A DNA stretch of 64,000 nucleotides from Zobellia uliginosa (GTDB taxonomy: Bacteria; Bacteroidota; Bacteroidia; Flavobacteriales; Flavobacteriaceae), in NCBI RefSeq assembly GCF_900156625.1, contig NZ_FTOB01000001.1, forward strand, positions 124,001 through 188,000, read 5' to 3'. A program made the translations under genes and the position numbers. The notes beneath the pieces were generated by a model, which ran no database searches, was not told the DNA's origin, and saw nothing but the letters and a program-made list of their open reading frames with translations. Below, in pieces: positions 17,179 to 25,973 of the stretch. Position 1 is the first letter of the stretch, and each line of letters opens with the position of its first letter.

Positions 17179-20009
17179 ACCTCCCATTTTAGACGTTTCC
17201 AAAACCAAATTAGGAACGCCACCAAGACTAGTATGGCCACACCCCAATACCAGCAAAAGGAATCTTCCGACAAGGGAGACCCGTCACCCGAAACGACAAA
17301 GGCCGACCAATAATAGGGGTGTTTTAAAAGCTCGTCATCAGTACTTTCCAAATACTTTAGTTTAGCATCGCGCAAGGCCCTTGTTTTTGATTTTCCCTCG
17401 GATAAGCCTTCATAGAAATTCTCCATCAGCCTTACACTGCTCTTGTCGTTTATCTTCCAAAGCGTATTGACCAAAGATTTCGCCCCGGCATAATAAAACC
17501 CTTTGGACAAACTAAGCATCCCTTGACCTTTTTGCAGTTTTCCTATACCCGTTTGACAAGCACTCAAGGTAACCATATCGGCATCTAAAGCGATGTCGTA
17601 CAAGTCTTTTATATACAGGATATTATGCTGTACACTATCTGCCTCTGCACTAAATGCGAGGTACGAATAGTCGGGAAAGGCATCGTTCGCCGAAGCATGC
17701 GTAGCCAAGTGCAGTATATTGAAACGCGAAAGATTCGACTTAAAATAAGACAAGGTGGCTTTTTCGTCCAAAACCGCTTCGGTATGGTAAAAACGATCAA
17801 TTTTAGAAACCTCGTCATCGTTATAGAGCAACTTACCGAATTGCCGTGCACCCTGAACCGGACCTTCTCCGGAAAAGCTCGGCGCAAAAGCCAATACACT
17901 ATTCGTTTCGGCTTTACTTTTTGCCTTGAGTTTCATCAGCGAAGCCACCGAATTGGCATATCCGATACTCTTGGTTTTTAAAACATAATCACCATTATCG
18001 CATAATAGATCAAAGGGCAAGTAGTGCAATACCCCATCGGGAACAATAGTGACTTCTTCGCCATCAAAGCCACGCAAGGGCCGTTCCAGCAATTTTTCAA
18101 AAAGCTGACTACCGAGTTCCTTGATAGGTTCTTGACCTGTTAAGGAAGGATGGGAGAGCAATCTGTACAATTCTTTTACCCGGTTTTGATCGTCTTGGCC
18201 GAAAGGGAGTTTCATGAACTTTTCATCCTGACCACCCAACATGATTACGTAAAGTTGATCACCGGCAACGGTATAGGACACCAAGGCCGAGCCATTTTCC
18301 AAAACCCTTGCCTTTACGCTGGCTAGGTCAAGGCGCTCACTCTCGTATTTTAATTCGTAGTATTTAGGAAAATCGGTTCTCAGTTTTTTCAAAAGGCCAT
18401 AGTACTCTTGCTTTAGTTCGAATAATTGCTCTTGATAGTGGGTAATGGTATCCCTGGCATCAAATAGTTGTTTTTCCAAATGGGTTATGCCCGCCCTCAA
18501 TTGTACTTCCTTATTCAACAATTGTGGAGGTACGCCACCATATTTTGTCGCCTGGGCATTCCGGAGGGCTTCGAGCAATACAAAATCTTTATTTTTTTCC
18601 GCGATATTCAACGCAAACCCCAGCGTTTTTGACGAAGGATCCCGTTCATAACTCGCGTACGCTACCGCTAGCATACGGTAAAAAATAGGATAGACCCGCT
18701 CGGCCAAAAACTGCTTGTCTAGCTTACTGTCAAATTCACCTTTCAGCGCATCAAAGGTTTTCAAAATAGCATCACTGGTCTGCAGAGCTTGCTGTTCATA
18801 ATCGGGCTCAGCAGTTCTCTCCAAAGCCATTTTTAAAAGCTGCAGTTTTATATCGAGCAAATGTAAAAGTTGGATTTTGGAAAAGCTTTGATCGGGACTA
18901 GGGTTCCTTTCGGTATCGGCAATATGGCTTCCGGCATTTTGAAAGGCGTCTTGAACCGCCTGCAGCCCTTGTTTAAAATTCATCCGCCGTAAATGCAGTT
19001 CGGCTATCTTCCCATAGGCCTCGGCTATATCTTGATGTGGTCTGTTGCGTCGGTACGCTTGATACGACTTCAAGGTGTTTTGATAATAGGTCAAAGCTGT
19101 GGAAAACTCCCTTTTTCCTAAAAAGGCATCGCCATATATCATGTCGATCTCCTTTTTAAACGGATTGTCTTCGGGCCTGACGATGTTATTTTCGTTCAAA
19201 ACCGCAATGGCCGAATCAAAATCTTCTTGATTGATATAATTCTTGGCCAAGAGCATGTAGGTAGACAGAAAGTTATTCTTAAACCTCGGGATATCGACCT
19301 TGGTTTTGTAAAATATCAAGGCTTCCCGTAACAATCGATTGGCCTCTGCCGTATTGCCTTGGTCTTCGTACACCTGCGACAATAATTTTTTGGTATTAAA
19401 TCCGACCGACCGGGCATCTTCAATACTGTCGCTATAGGTTTCTATCAGCCTCAAATCTTGGGTATAGTAAAACTCGGCCTGCTCATACCTGCCCGTATGC
19501 CGGTGTATCAACCCTAAAAAACTATAGATGGCGGATAAGGTATCGATATCCAGGGCGGTAAGTTCATTCTGAGGTATCGATTTCAATTGGGCGAAGAGTT
19601 CTAAAAAATAATTCTGGGCCGCTACATAGTCTTTCAGCTTGTAGTGATAATTACCCCTGTCAAAAAGCAATCTTTGCTCGTATACCTGTTTTAAGGCAAA
19701 ACTATCGAGGCGGGAATCGCTTTCAAGCAATGTGCCCATACGCTCCAGATTGTCTCCGTACTGTTCAAGGTCGTAAAAATTACTATTGGCATTGATCAAA
19801 TAGCTAAGTCCCCCCATCAGCACATCCAAATTATTCTGCGCATCGGCCATAGAAACGACCTTGTCATAATAAAAATAGGCGCTGTCTTTATTGGTATAAT
19901 GGTTTTCAAAAGCACGATTGAATGCCTCATCTAGCCCAATCGAATCTACCTGGGAGACCCCTTGGGCGATAAAAACAAAGAAAAACCCTATACAGTGTAG
20001 ATAGTTCAT
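17175..20009 (-). CDS. CHAT-domain (caspase-like) TPR protein with C-terminal membrane anchor
   Basis: 944 residues from ATG 20009, which gives a signal peptide (MNYLHCIGFFFVFIAQGVSQ); the extra 47 codons upstream lack one and run into the previous gene. Tetratricopeptide repeats occupy about 60-490 and a coiled coil about 500-570. The CHAT protease domain (about 650-900) shows LATHAS and LSACQTG, the His-Cys dyad, and the end block HPYYWSAFVVSG. A transmembrane helix (CWYWGVAILVLVAFLIW) then a Lys/Arg end anchors it. The protease is therefore in the periplasm. It faces the sigma/TPR pair tail to tail. It may cleave a TPR-bound partner, possibly the anti-sigma protein; that is inference. Confidence 0.88.
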   Translation of the reverse strand: MNYLHCIGFFFVFIAQGVSQVDSIGLDEAFNRAFENHYTNKDSAYFYYDKVVSMADAQNNLDVLMGGLSYLINANSNFYDLEQYGDNLERMGTLLESDSRLDSFALKQVYEQRLLFDRGNYHYKLKDYVAAQNYFLELFAQLKSIPQNELTALDIDTLSAIYSFLGLIHRHTGRYEQAEFYYTQDLRLIETYSDSIEDARSVGFNTKKLLSQVYEDQGNTAEANRLLREALIFYKTKVDIPRFKNNFLSTYMLLAKNYINQEDFDSAIAVLNENNIVRPEDNPFKKEIDMIYGDAFLGKREFSTALTYYQNTLKSYQAYRRNRPHQDIAEAYGKIAELHLRRMNFKQGLQAVQDAFQNAGSHIADTERNPSPDQSFSKIQLLHLLDIKLQLLKMALERTAEPDYEQQALQTSDAILKTFDALKGEFDSKLDKQFLAERVYPIFYRMLAVAYASYERDPSSKTLGFALNIAEKNKDFVLLEALRNAQATKYGGVPPQLLNKEVQLRAGITHLEKQLFDARDTITHYQEQLFELKQEYYGLLKKLRTDFPKYYELKYESERLDLASVKARVLENGSALVSYTVAGDQLYVIMLGGQDEKFMKLPFGQDDQNRVKELYRLLSHPSLTGQEPIKELGSQLFEKLLERPLRGFDGEEVTIVPDGVLHYLPFDLLCDNGDYVLKTKSIGYANSVASLMKLKAKSKAETNSVLAFAPSFSGEGPVQGARQFGKLLYNDDEVSKIDRFYHTEAVLDEKATLSYFKSNLSRFNILHLATHASANDAFPDYSYLAFSAEADSVQHNILYIKDLYDIALDADMVTLSACQTGIGKLQKGQGMLSLSKGFYYAGAKSLVNTLWKINDKSSVRLMENFYEGLSEGKSKTRALRDAKLKYLESTDDELLKHPYYWSAFVVSGDGSPLSEDSFCWYWGVAILVLVAFLIWFWKRLKWEV

Positions 20010-20067
20010 AAAATAAAGTCCCTCACAAGATACACAAGGAAGGACTTTGATTAAATTAGAAATTGAT

Positions 20068-20712
20068 TCATTCTTTATAGACGGGTACCTGCAAGACAAC
20101 TTCTTGACCGAATTTGCGTGTATCCGTTTTTTTAATAAGCATGGTAGCATCTCCTTTGAAATCTCCCTTGAGCATAATTACCGTTTTGCCATCTTTCAAC
20201 GTTTGGGGAGAAGAACCCTTGGCCAGGACCTTGTTTTTTTTGTCCACCACAATTACCTCGACCCCTTCTAGGCCATCGGTTATTTCAATACCATTGAAGT
20301 CGCTAATATTTATTTTCGGAACACATCCTGATCGAGGATCGTCAAAACACCCCCTTGGCGGTCTTGGAGGGAATTTGCCTCCTCTGGGCATAACAATACT
20401 TACAAGGCCACCTTTAAATTCGTTCAATGCCGATTCTTTCTTTTGGGCCATTTCCAACTTGGCAATCTCGCCTTTACGTCCCCTACCGATATCAATACCT
20501 TCTTTTAACTTTGCAATCTCTTGTTTCACCAATGTCAAGCTCTGTATTGCACCTAATTTGTAGAGTTCCGCACCGTTTAGGTATTGCGGCTCTTGAAAAT
20601 GGTAATATCCGAAATTGGTAGCGGTCAACTCTTCTTCTGGAGTTTCTGTTCGAGTACACGACAGGCTCAACAGCATAATCGTGGTCAATAGTACGTAATT
20701 CATAGTTTTCAT
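20068..20712 (-). CDS. Unrecognised lipoprotein upstream of the CHAT gene, 214 residues
   Basis: Lipobox ending at Cys19 (LLSLSC). The mature protein has a helical first half with Lys/Glu heptad-like pattern (LVKQEIAKLKEG, GEIAKLEMAQKK), a Pro/Gly/Arg segment with two Cys (PPRPPRGCFDDPRSGC), and a beta-rich end (ISDFNGIEITDGLEGVEVIVVD, GDATMLIKK). No family known. It ends 58 bases before the CHAT gene on the same strand, so it is probably co-transcribed and could be a CHAT substrate or cofactor. Confidence 0.75.
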   Translation of the reverse strand: MKTMNYVLLTTIMLLSLSCTRTETPEEELTATNFGYYHFQEPQYLNGAELYKLGAIQSLTLVKQEIAKLKEGIDIGRGRKGEIAKLEMAQKKESALNEFKGGLVSIVMPRGGKFPPRPPRGCFDDPRSGCVPKINISDFNGIEITDGLEGVEVIVVDKKNKVLAKGSSPQTLKDGKTVIMLKGDFKGDATMLIKKTDTRKFGQEVVLQVPVYKE

Positions 20713-20959
20713 ATTTAACAGTTCTGTTTAGGTTAGTTACCCCTGCCGCAAAAAGGTTAACACGAGTATTTATTTTTCGTGCTAAATATGATTGTAATTT
20801 ACCCACGCCACAATCAATCATGTTCAATCGGTATATTTTGATGTACCAATGAACCTATTTCTTGTATCAATAGCAAAGCCCCCTTCTTATGTTTCTAAAA
20901 AAAAGTAATACAATTCGCTCAAAACAAGCTATTTACAACTAAGATACAAACATAAAAAA
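20713..20959. other. Upstream region of the lipoprotein-CHAT operon
   Basis: No gene. On the minus strand a TATGTTTG box (20955-20948) fits the Bacteroidota -7 consensus but is 230 bases ahead of the gene and overlaps the T-run of the ncRNA terminator, so it is only a weak promoter candidate. Confidence 0.3.
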
Positions 20960-20982
20960 GCCGGAAAATATAAATTTCCGGC
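20960..20982 (-). terminator. Rho-independent terminator of the minus-strand RNA
   Basis: GCCGGAAA and TTTCCGGC form an 8-bp stem with a 7-base loop; on the minus strand TTTTTT follows directly. There is no protein-coding gene within 450 bases upstream on that strand, so it most likely ends a non-coding RNA. Confidence 0.8.
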
Positions 20983-21213
20983 GAAGTTAAATAAGGTATG
21001 ATACCGCCAAACCGTACGGTTCCTCTAATGTATCAAAATCGATTATTACCAGAAAGGGTGCTGATTCAGGTAGTTCCCCCGAAACCTATAATCGAGCAAT
21101 CACTTTTCCAACAAGTTGGACGAGTGTTCCCCAAAGTGGTTTCATTAGACGGACAATTCATGTTCTTTATCTTAACACGACGCCTAGAACCGTACCTTTT
21201 TGGTTGGCAGTTT
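20960..21213 (-). ncRNA. Candidate structured non-coding RNA, about 215-250 nt
   Basis: Read on the minus strand, a closing helix joins 21210-21202 (CUGCCAACC) with 21013-21004 (GGUUUGGCGG) and 21195-21187 (GUACGGUUC) with 21022-21014 (GAACCGUAC). Inside lie three hairpin arms: 21185-21181 with 21151-21147 (AGGCG/CGUCU); 21138-21133 with 21106-21101 (CACUUU/AAAGUG), which holds a CCAAC/GUUGG hairpin; and 21095-21088 with 21046-21039 (UCGAUUAU/AUAAUCGA). Each is perfect or has one wobble or bulge. A terminator follows at once. The motif GGGGAAC occurs three times (21236, 21132, 21079). No plus-strand gene is supported; the plus frame 20998-21393 lacks protein character. A 6S-like RNA or a Bacteroidota-specific family are both possible. 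I cannot test covariation. Confidence 0.5.
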
Positions 21214-21435
21214 CATAAAATTGTAGCTAGTTCCCCATTGATTTTTGTATATAGTTATGCTTGGTCTATTCTTCTATATTTATGCCCTAGGGCGTACTCA
21301 TACTTGGCTTATAGCAATCGGGGGGACGGTAAAAATAAGCATTTTCTTTACACTATGCACTATACAAAAGCATATTTGTACATTCTAACTTGATCATTGG
21401 TAGAATATTACAAATAAGGCCACCTGCCCAAAAAT

Positions 21436-22029
21436 TTAACGTTCGGCGAGCAAGTTTTCATAGGTCTCCACCTTTTTTTTGACGGCGGTGAATTTTCTTT
21501 TCACCTGAACGGTTTGACCTTCAAAATTTTGAAACTGAATATGGATATCACCACTCATAGATAATCCATTGTACTCACTGATCGTAAAGGTGCCGTTGTA
21601 GGCAAAAAATGGTTTTTCGCCCAAATCATCAATATTGACAAAACCGAACACGCCCTTAAAATCTTGTAGAAAACTATCTGCATTAGGCCGTACCGTATAC
21701 TTCTTCAGCAGATTGGTTGTATCGGTCGAAGACATTGAAACTAGAATACCCATTACATTTTCGTTCTTATCGGCCTTGTTCATCATTAACTCAAGTGTAG
21801 TATGTAAACGACCGTTCTTAGAAGCCTTGTCATCCATTTTAAATACCATGGGAATGGCCAATGTTTCGTCTACATCGCTCATAGCGGATACCATAGGATA
21901 AACCGCATCGTTATTTTTGGTGTTGACAAAACCATTTTCAAGCGTTTCTCCGGATAGGAACAAGAAAGAAAACAATATCCAAAAGCTGAATTTGCCTGCT
22001 CGAATAAAAAATTGAAACAAATCGTTCAT
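21436..22029 (-). CDS. Unrecognised exported or anchored protein, 197 residues
   Basis: From ATG 22029 the protein starts MNDLFQFFIRAG and has a hydrophobic segment (about 14-28, FSFWILFSFLFLSG) that could be a signal peptide or an anchor. The remaining 170 residues are a mixed domain with VFKMDDKASKNGRLHTTLE and FFAYNGTFTISEYNGLSMSGD. I recognise no family. It starts 5 bases after the stop of a 57-residue gene and is clearly co-transcribed with it. TTG at 22038 also opens the frame but lies inside the previous stop region. Confidence 0.65.
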   Translation of the reverse strand: MNDLFQFFIRAGKFSFWILFSFLFLSGETLENGFVNTKNNDAVYPMVSAMSDVDETLAIPMVFKMDDKASKNGRLHTTLELMMNKADKNENVMGILVSMSSTDTTNLLKKYTVRPNADSFLQDFKGVFGFVNIDDLGEKPFFAYNGTFTISEYNGLSMSGDIHIQFQNFEGQTVQVKRKFTAVKKKVETYENLLAER

Positions 22030-22034
22030 ATCTA

Positions 22035-22208
22035 TCAATTTTTTGAGGTGAGTACTGACTCTTCCGAAAGTTCATTCATTGTATTTTCGACAAACTGTTC
22101 GTCTCCTAAACGATTCTTGTCAAAATTACTTTTCCCGTCTTGATTGGTATACATTGCCACTATTAGTAGCAATACCAATACTGTGAACATGATAACACAC
22201 TTTCTCAT
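22035..22208 (-). CDS. 57-residue small membrane or secreted peptide
   Basis: An ATG ORF that is too short for most callers. It starts MRKCVIMFTVLVLLLIVAM, a basic N-terminus and a hydrophobic core like a signal or anchor, and continues with a polar acidic tail (NQDGKSNFDKNRLGDEQ..., ending LTSKN). Its TGA is 5 bases before the next start, which argues for real translation. Function unknown. A perfect palindrome (22239-22254) lies 31 bases upstream in what should be its leader or promoter. Confidence 0.55.
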   Translation of the reverse strand: MRKCVIMFTVLVLLLIVAMYTNQDGKSNFDKNRLGDEQFVENTMNELSEESVLTSKN

Positions 22209-22238
22209 TGTAACTCTTATTTAGTTCAACCTTACTCC

Positions 22239-22254
22239 GGTTTGACATCAAACC
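22239..22254. promoter_or_regulatory. Perfect palindrome upstream of the 57-residue gene
   Basis: GGTTTGA and TCAAACC separated by CA. Its position 31-46 bases ahead of the minus-strand start suits an operator; the LytTR regulator next door is one possible ligand, but the spacing does not match typical LytTR direct repeats. Confidence 0.35.
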
Positions 22255-22537
22255 TTAATGGGGAAACATTAATATCCATCACAATTTCAAGCCTAAATTA
22301 GCCTTGACCTCATGAGCTTTATAGGCCTTATGTGTAAATGGTGCTTTTTTCTGTATAAATAGCACTTTGCCCACTTTTAGGGGGATTTTGGTGTTAACAA
22401 AAGCCTAATTATGTGGTTAAAATCAAGAATCGCGCCAATTTTTAAACCTCTAAAACCATATTTACATTTTTTTATGCCGATTATACCTGAAACCCATCCA
22501 ACGGCACATCTTTTTTTTAGAAACCACGGTATACCAT

Positions 22538-22545
22538 TAAATTTG
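22538..22545 (+). promoter_or_regulatory. -7 promoter box of the LytTR regulator
   Basis: TAAATTTG fits the Bacteroidota TAnnTTTG -7 element, 27 bases ahead of the start codon. No clear -33 TTG at the usual distance. Confidence 0.4.
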
Positions 22546-22571
22546 ATTAATTTACCTTAAAGCTGAATTCT

Positions 22572-23306
22572 ATGTTAGAAGCCGTAATTGTTGATGATGA
22601 AATTAAGGCATTGCAAAGCCTCTCTTGGGAATTGACCAATTTCAGTGACGAAATTAAGGTCGATGCTTCATTTACCGACCCTTTCGAAGCCTTGAGCTAC
22701 CTTGAGACGAACACTCCTGATTGTCTTTTCCTGGACATTGAAATGCCGACCATGGACGGATTTCAATTTATCCAAAAGCTTACCAACAAGAACTTTCCGG
22801 TGGTCATTACTACGGCCTATAACCAATATGCCATCAAAGCATTGAAAAACGAGGCTATTGATTACCTCTTAAAACCCATAGATACCGACGACCTTAAGGA
22901 AACCATTGTCAAAATCAGAAGGTACAACGCCAAAAACTATACGGCCGAGCGATTAGAGAAATTGCTCTTAAACTTTAATTCTAACGCCAAGCACAAAAAA
23001 ATTACCTTTAATACCGATGGCAAATTGGTGTTTTTAGACAGTGACGAAATTCTATATGCCGAATCGGATGGTAACTACAGTACAATATTCTTGGCCGATG
23101 GGCATAAGATCGTACTCACCAAAAAACTGAAAGAAGTTAATGAACTGCTTCCTGCCGATACGTTTTTCAGGATCCACAATTCATACATTATCAACCTTAC
23201 TAAAATAAAAGAATTCTTAAAGACGGATGGCTATGTAATACTCGAATCGAATCATAAGATTCCCGTTTCCAGGCAAAAAAAATCGGACTTTCTGGATATG
23301 CTATAA
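22572..23306 (+). CDS. LytTR-family response regulator
   Basis: 244 residues. The receiver domain (1-120) has the acidic pair VDDE (8-9), phospho-acceptor Asp55 in LFLDIEMP, and YLLKPI with its Lys. The DNA-binding LytTR domain (about 145-244) contains DSDEILYAESDGNYSTIF and FFRIHNSYIINL and ends VPVSRQKK. It regulates transcription after phosphorylation by the LytS-type kinase encoded 6 bases downstream. Target genes are not visible; the small peptide pair upstream is a candidate because of position only. Confidence 0.93.
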   Translation: MLEAVIVDDEIKALQSLSWELTNFSDEIKVDASFTDPFEALSYLETNTPDCLFLDIEMPTMDGFQFIQKLTNKNFPVVITTAYNQYAIKALKNEAIDYLLKPIDTDDLKETIVKIRRYNAKNYTAERLEKLLLNFNSNAKHKKITFNTDGKLVFLDSDEILYAESDGNYSTIFLADGHKIVLTKKLKEVNELLPADTFFRIHNSYIINLTKIKEFLKTDGYVILESNHKIPVSRQKKSDFLDML

Positions 23307-23312
23307 AACTTA

Positions 23313-25289
23313 ATGCAGTTTCAACGGATACATATTAAAAATTCCCTCATCTTTTATTACCCTCCTGTGGCCATAAAGGTTATTTGCCTTGTGTTTTTTA
23401 CAAGCATTACTTTTTGCCAGGCACAATTTGTTCCCTCCTCGTTCAAACAAACTGTTGACAGCCTGATCAACGCGGCTCCAGAGACCTATGGGGAGATACA
23501 CTCCGTACTGCAACCCTATAAGAGCGATACCATTTTAATGCGCTACCTGTCCAATACCACCCTAAAGGAAAATTACTTGCCCGGACGCACCTATGCCCTT
23601 AACGAATTAGGCAGGGCCTACCGCAACACCTCACAATATACCAAGGCCATAGCACTGCATAAGGAAGCCTTAGAAATAGCCAATTCAACCGACAATATTG
23701 AATTCAGGGTCGCCAGCCTAAACGATTTGGGGGTCGTATACCGACGAACCTCATCGATTCGTACGGCTATGGATTACAACAAAGAAGCCCTTGAACTGGC
23801 CGAAAGTGTCAAGGAAAAATCAAAAAGCCTAAAAAAGAGCATAAACGTGTCCCTTAACTGTATAGGCAACCTATACATTATGCTGAACCAATATGGGCAG
23901 GCCATTGAATACTTTAAAAGGTCGATGAAACTCGAGTCGGAACTCGGGAACACCTTGGGCATGGCCATCAATTATCAGAATATAGGGGAATGTCAAGAAC
24001 ATTTAGGAGAATTAGACGAAGCCCTAAGCAACTACCGCACCTCATTGGCCTACAACGAAGAAATAAACAGTGATATGGGCCGTGTAATTTGCAAGAACAG
24101 CATTGGTCAGATCTACCTAAAGCAAAACCGGATTACCGAAGCCGCAAATCTTCTAAGGTCTACCTTGCCACTTGCCGAAAAATTGGGAGATGGCTTCTTG
24201 ATATCGCCCATTTACACGAACATCGGCTGGTCTCAAATGGCTACGAACAATTTTTCAGGTGCGGAAGAAAACATTCTCGAAGGCCTACGCATAGCCGAAA
24301 AGTATAATTTACGGGCAGAAGCGGCCAGGGCCAACCATTTACTGACGGAACTCTACCAATACATGGGAGATTACAAAAAGGCCTTGGCCGCCAATATGAG
24401 GGCCTATGAATTAGACGAGGAAGTTGCCAATGAGAGTACCGTACGCTATGTTAACGACATCATATTTAAATATGATTCGGAAAAAAAGAACAATCAGATA
24501 CAAAGGCTCGCCCAGAACTATGCCATGGTTCAAATGGAACTCCGAACCAGTCGCACCACCCTGCTTATCGGCGGTATCGCCCTAGCTCTTTTGGCCGGCA
24601 TATTCTATATATTGTACCGGCAATACCAACTAAAGAACGAAAAGAAACTACTCACCCTTGAGCAAAGCATGCTCCGAAGCCAAATGAATCCGCATTTTTT
24701 GTTCAATTCCTTGAACAGCATAAAACTGTACATCATCAACAATGAACAAAAAAATGCAGTCCACTACCTGAACAAATTCTCAAAACTGGTACGAAAAATA
24801 TTGGAAGCTTCGTCGATGCGCGAAATCCCCCTTGCCGAAGAACTCGAGACGGTTGAACTCTACATGAATATTGAAAACATCCGTTTCTCGAATGAAATCG
24901 ACTTTAAGGTAGGCATCGATGAAGGTATCGATACACATACGATAAAAATTCCATCGCTAATCTTACAACCTTTCTTAGAAAACGCCCTTTGGCACGGCCT
25001 CTCGTCAAAAACTGGAAAAAAATCCATCGACCTTCATATTTCAAAAGACCAAGAACAATACATTCATATTTCCATTACGGATAATGGTGTGGGAAGGGAG
25101 GCCGCGGAAAAGATAAAATTGAACAAGATTCTCAAACGCAAATCCGTTGGTATAGATATTACCAAGGAACGTTTGGCAAATTTCTCAAAAGACTTTCATA
25201 ATTCGTTCGAAGTTGAAATCGTGGACCTCTACCATGAAGATGGAACATCGGCAGGTACAAGGGTCATTTTACATATTCCTACTGTTTAG
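23313..25289 (+). CDS. TPR sensor histidine kinase (LytS/His_kinase type)
   Basis: 658 residues: hydrophobic N-terminus (about 16-37), periplasmic tetratricopeptide repeats (about 80-370), a coiled coil, one transmembrane helix (about 412-434, TLLIGGIALALLAGIFYILY), and a cytoplasmic His_kinase domain with MNPHFLFNSLNSI (phospho-His) and ATPase motifs ITDNGVGREAAEKI and GIDITKERL. It forms a two-component pair with the regulator 6 bases upstream. The TPR sensor suggests a protein or peptide signal. Its last 11 bases overlap the convergent DUF3109 gene. Confidence 0.93.
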   Translation: MQFQRIHIKNSLIFYYPPVAIKVICLVFFTSITFCQAQFVPSSFKQTVDSLINAAPETYGEIHSVLQPYKSDTILMRYLSNTTLKENYLPGRTYALNELGRAYRNTSQYTKAIALHKEALEIANSTDNIEFRVASLNDLGVVYRRTSSIRTAMDYNKEALELAESVKEKSKSLKKSINVSLNCIGNLYIMLNQYGQAIEYFKRSMKLESELGNTLGMAINYQNIGECQEHLGELDEALSNYRTSLAYNEEINSDMGRVICKNSIGQIYLKQNRITEAANLLRSTLPLAEKLGDGFLISPIYTNIGWSQMATNNFSGAEENILEGLRIAEKYNLRAEAARANHLLTELYQYMGDYKKALAANMRAYELDEEVANESTVRYVNDIIFKYDSEKKNNQIQRLAQNYAMVQMELRTSRTTLLIGGIALALLAGIFYILYRQYQLKNEKKLLTLEQSMLRSQMNPHFLFNSLNSIKLYIINNEQKNAVHYLNKFSKLVRKILEASSMREIPLAEELETVELYMNIENIRFSNEIDFKVGIDEGIDTHTIKIPSLILQPFLENALWHGLSSKTGKKSIDLHISKDQEQYIHISITDNGVGREAAEKIKLNKILKRKSVGIDITKERLANFSKDFHNSFEVEIVDLYHEDGTSAGTRVILHIPTV

Positions 25290-25851
25290 TGTGCTCTTCG
25301 GCCACTTCTTCGAGTTCTTTGTACCAAGCCTCGCCGAACTTACGGATCAGCGCTTCTTTTACAAATTTGTAAATGGGTACTTGCAGCTCTTCCCCTAATG
25401 CACACGCGGGATCACAGATGCTCCATTTATGGTAATTAACTGCCGTCAACTCGGTGTATTCCCGTATACGAATCGGATATAGGTGACATGACACCGGCTT
25501 TTTCCAATCGATCGCACCATCGTTATACGCCTCTTCAATACCACATTTTGCCGTGCCATTTTCAGAAAACACCACATAGGCACATTCACTATCGTTAACC
25601 AATGGGGTCTCCCATTCATCGTCTTCGCCTTTGATAAAAGCACCTTGCTCTTCAATGGCATCTACCCCCTCTTTCCTGAGGTAAGGCTTGACCTTACTGT
25701 ATATATCCACCAAAATTTCGGTTTCCTCTTCATCCAGCGGAGCGCCCGCATTACCGTCAACACAACATGTGCCCTTACAGGCAGAAAGGTTACAGACAAA
25801 CTCGTTCTCTATAATCTCTTCAGATACGATGGTCTTACCCAATTGAAACAT
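25279..25851 (-). CDS. DUF3109 family cysteine-rich protein
   Basis: 190 residues with many conserved Cys: CNLSACKGTCC (21-31), SECAY, AKCGIEEA, VSCHLYPIR and ICDPACALG. This pattern is that of DUF3109, related to YkgJ-type CxxCxxCC zinc/iron-chelating proteins; the function is not known. The cysteines suggest a metal or iron-sulfur site in the cytoplasm. The gene ends inside the kinase gene (11-base convergent overlap) and is otherwise alone. Confidence 0.9.
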   Translation of the reverse strand: MFQLGKTIVSEEIIENEFVCNLSACKGTCCVDGNAGAPLDEEETEILVDIYSKVKPYLRKEGVDAIEEQGAFIKGEDDEWETPLVNDSECAYVVFSENGTAKCGIEEAYNDGAIDWKKPVSCHLYPIRIREYTELTAVNYHKWSICDPACALGEELQVPIYKFVKEALIRKFGEAWYKELEEVAEEHTKQ

Positions 25852-25950
25852 AAATACCTATTTAGATATGCAAAGATACTTTTTAAAGGGAGATTTTGAC
25901 CTAGTAATTTATTTTGAAGTTCCATACCGTTAATCCGTTTTAATAAATGT

Positions 25951-25958
25951 AATTTTGC
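25951..25958 (+). promoter_or_regulatory. -7 promoter box of the MarC gene
   Basis: TAATTTTG fits TAnnTTTG and lies 16 bases ahead of the start codon, giving a leader of under 10 bases. Confidence 0.4.
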
Positions 25959-25973
25959 CGAAAATTTAGAAGT

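Larger units (their letters stand above)
22209..22571. other. Divergent promoter region, 363 bases
   Basis: No gene on either strand. It separates the small minus-strand pair from the LytTR pair. Seen in it: a palindrome GGTTTGA-CA-TCAAACC (22239-22254) and, near the right end, a TAAATTTG -7 box before the response regulator. No other structure could be supported. Confidence 0.5.

Noticed and set aside
18445-18651. Plus ORF inside the CHAT gene
   Set aside because: Shadow frame; the minus frame carries TPR and CHAT motifs.
20948-20955. TATGTTTG promoter box for the lipoprotein gene at 20712
   Set aside because: Over 230 bases from the start and inside the T-run of a terminator; likely chance.
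20998-21393. 131-codon plus-strand ORF
   Set aside because: It lies antisense to the structured RNA, has no family features, odd composition (many aromatic residues) and no ribosome-binding site; the minus-strand helix and terminator explain the region better.
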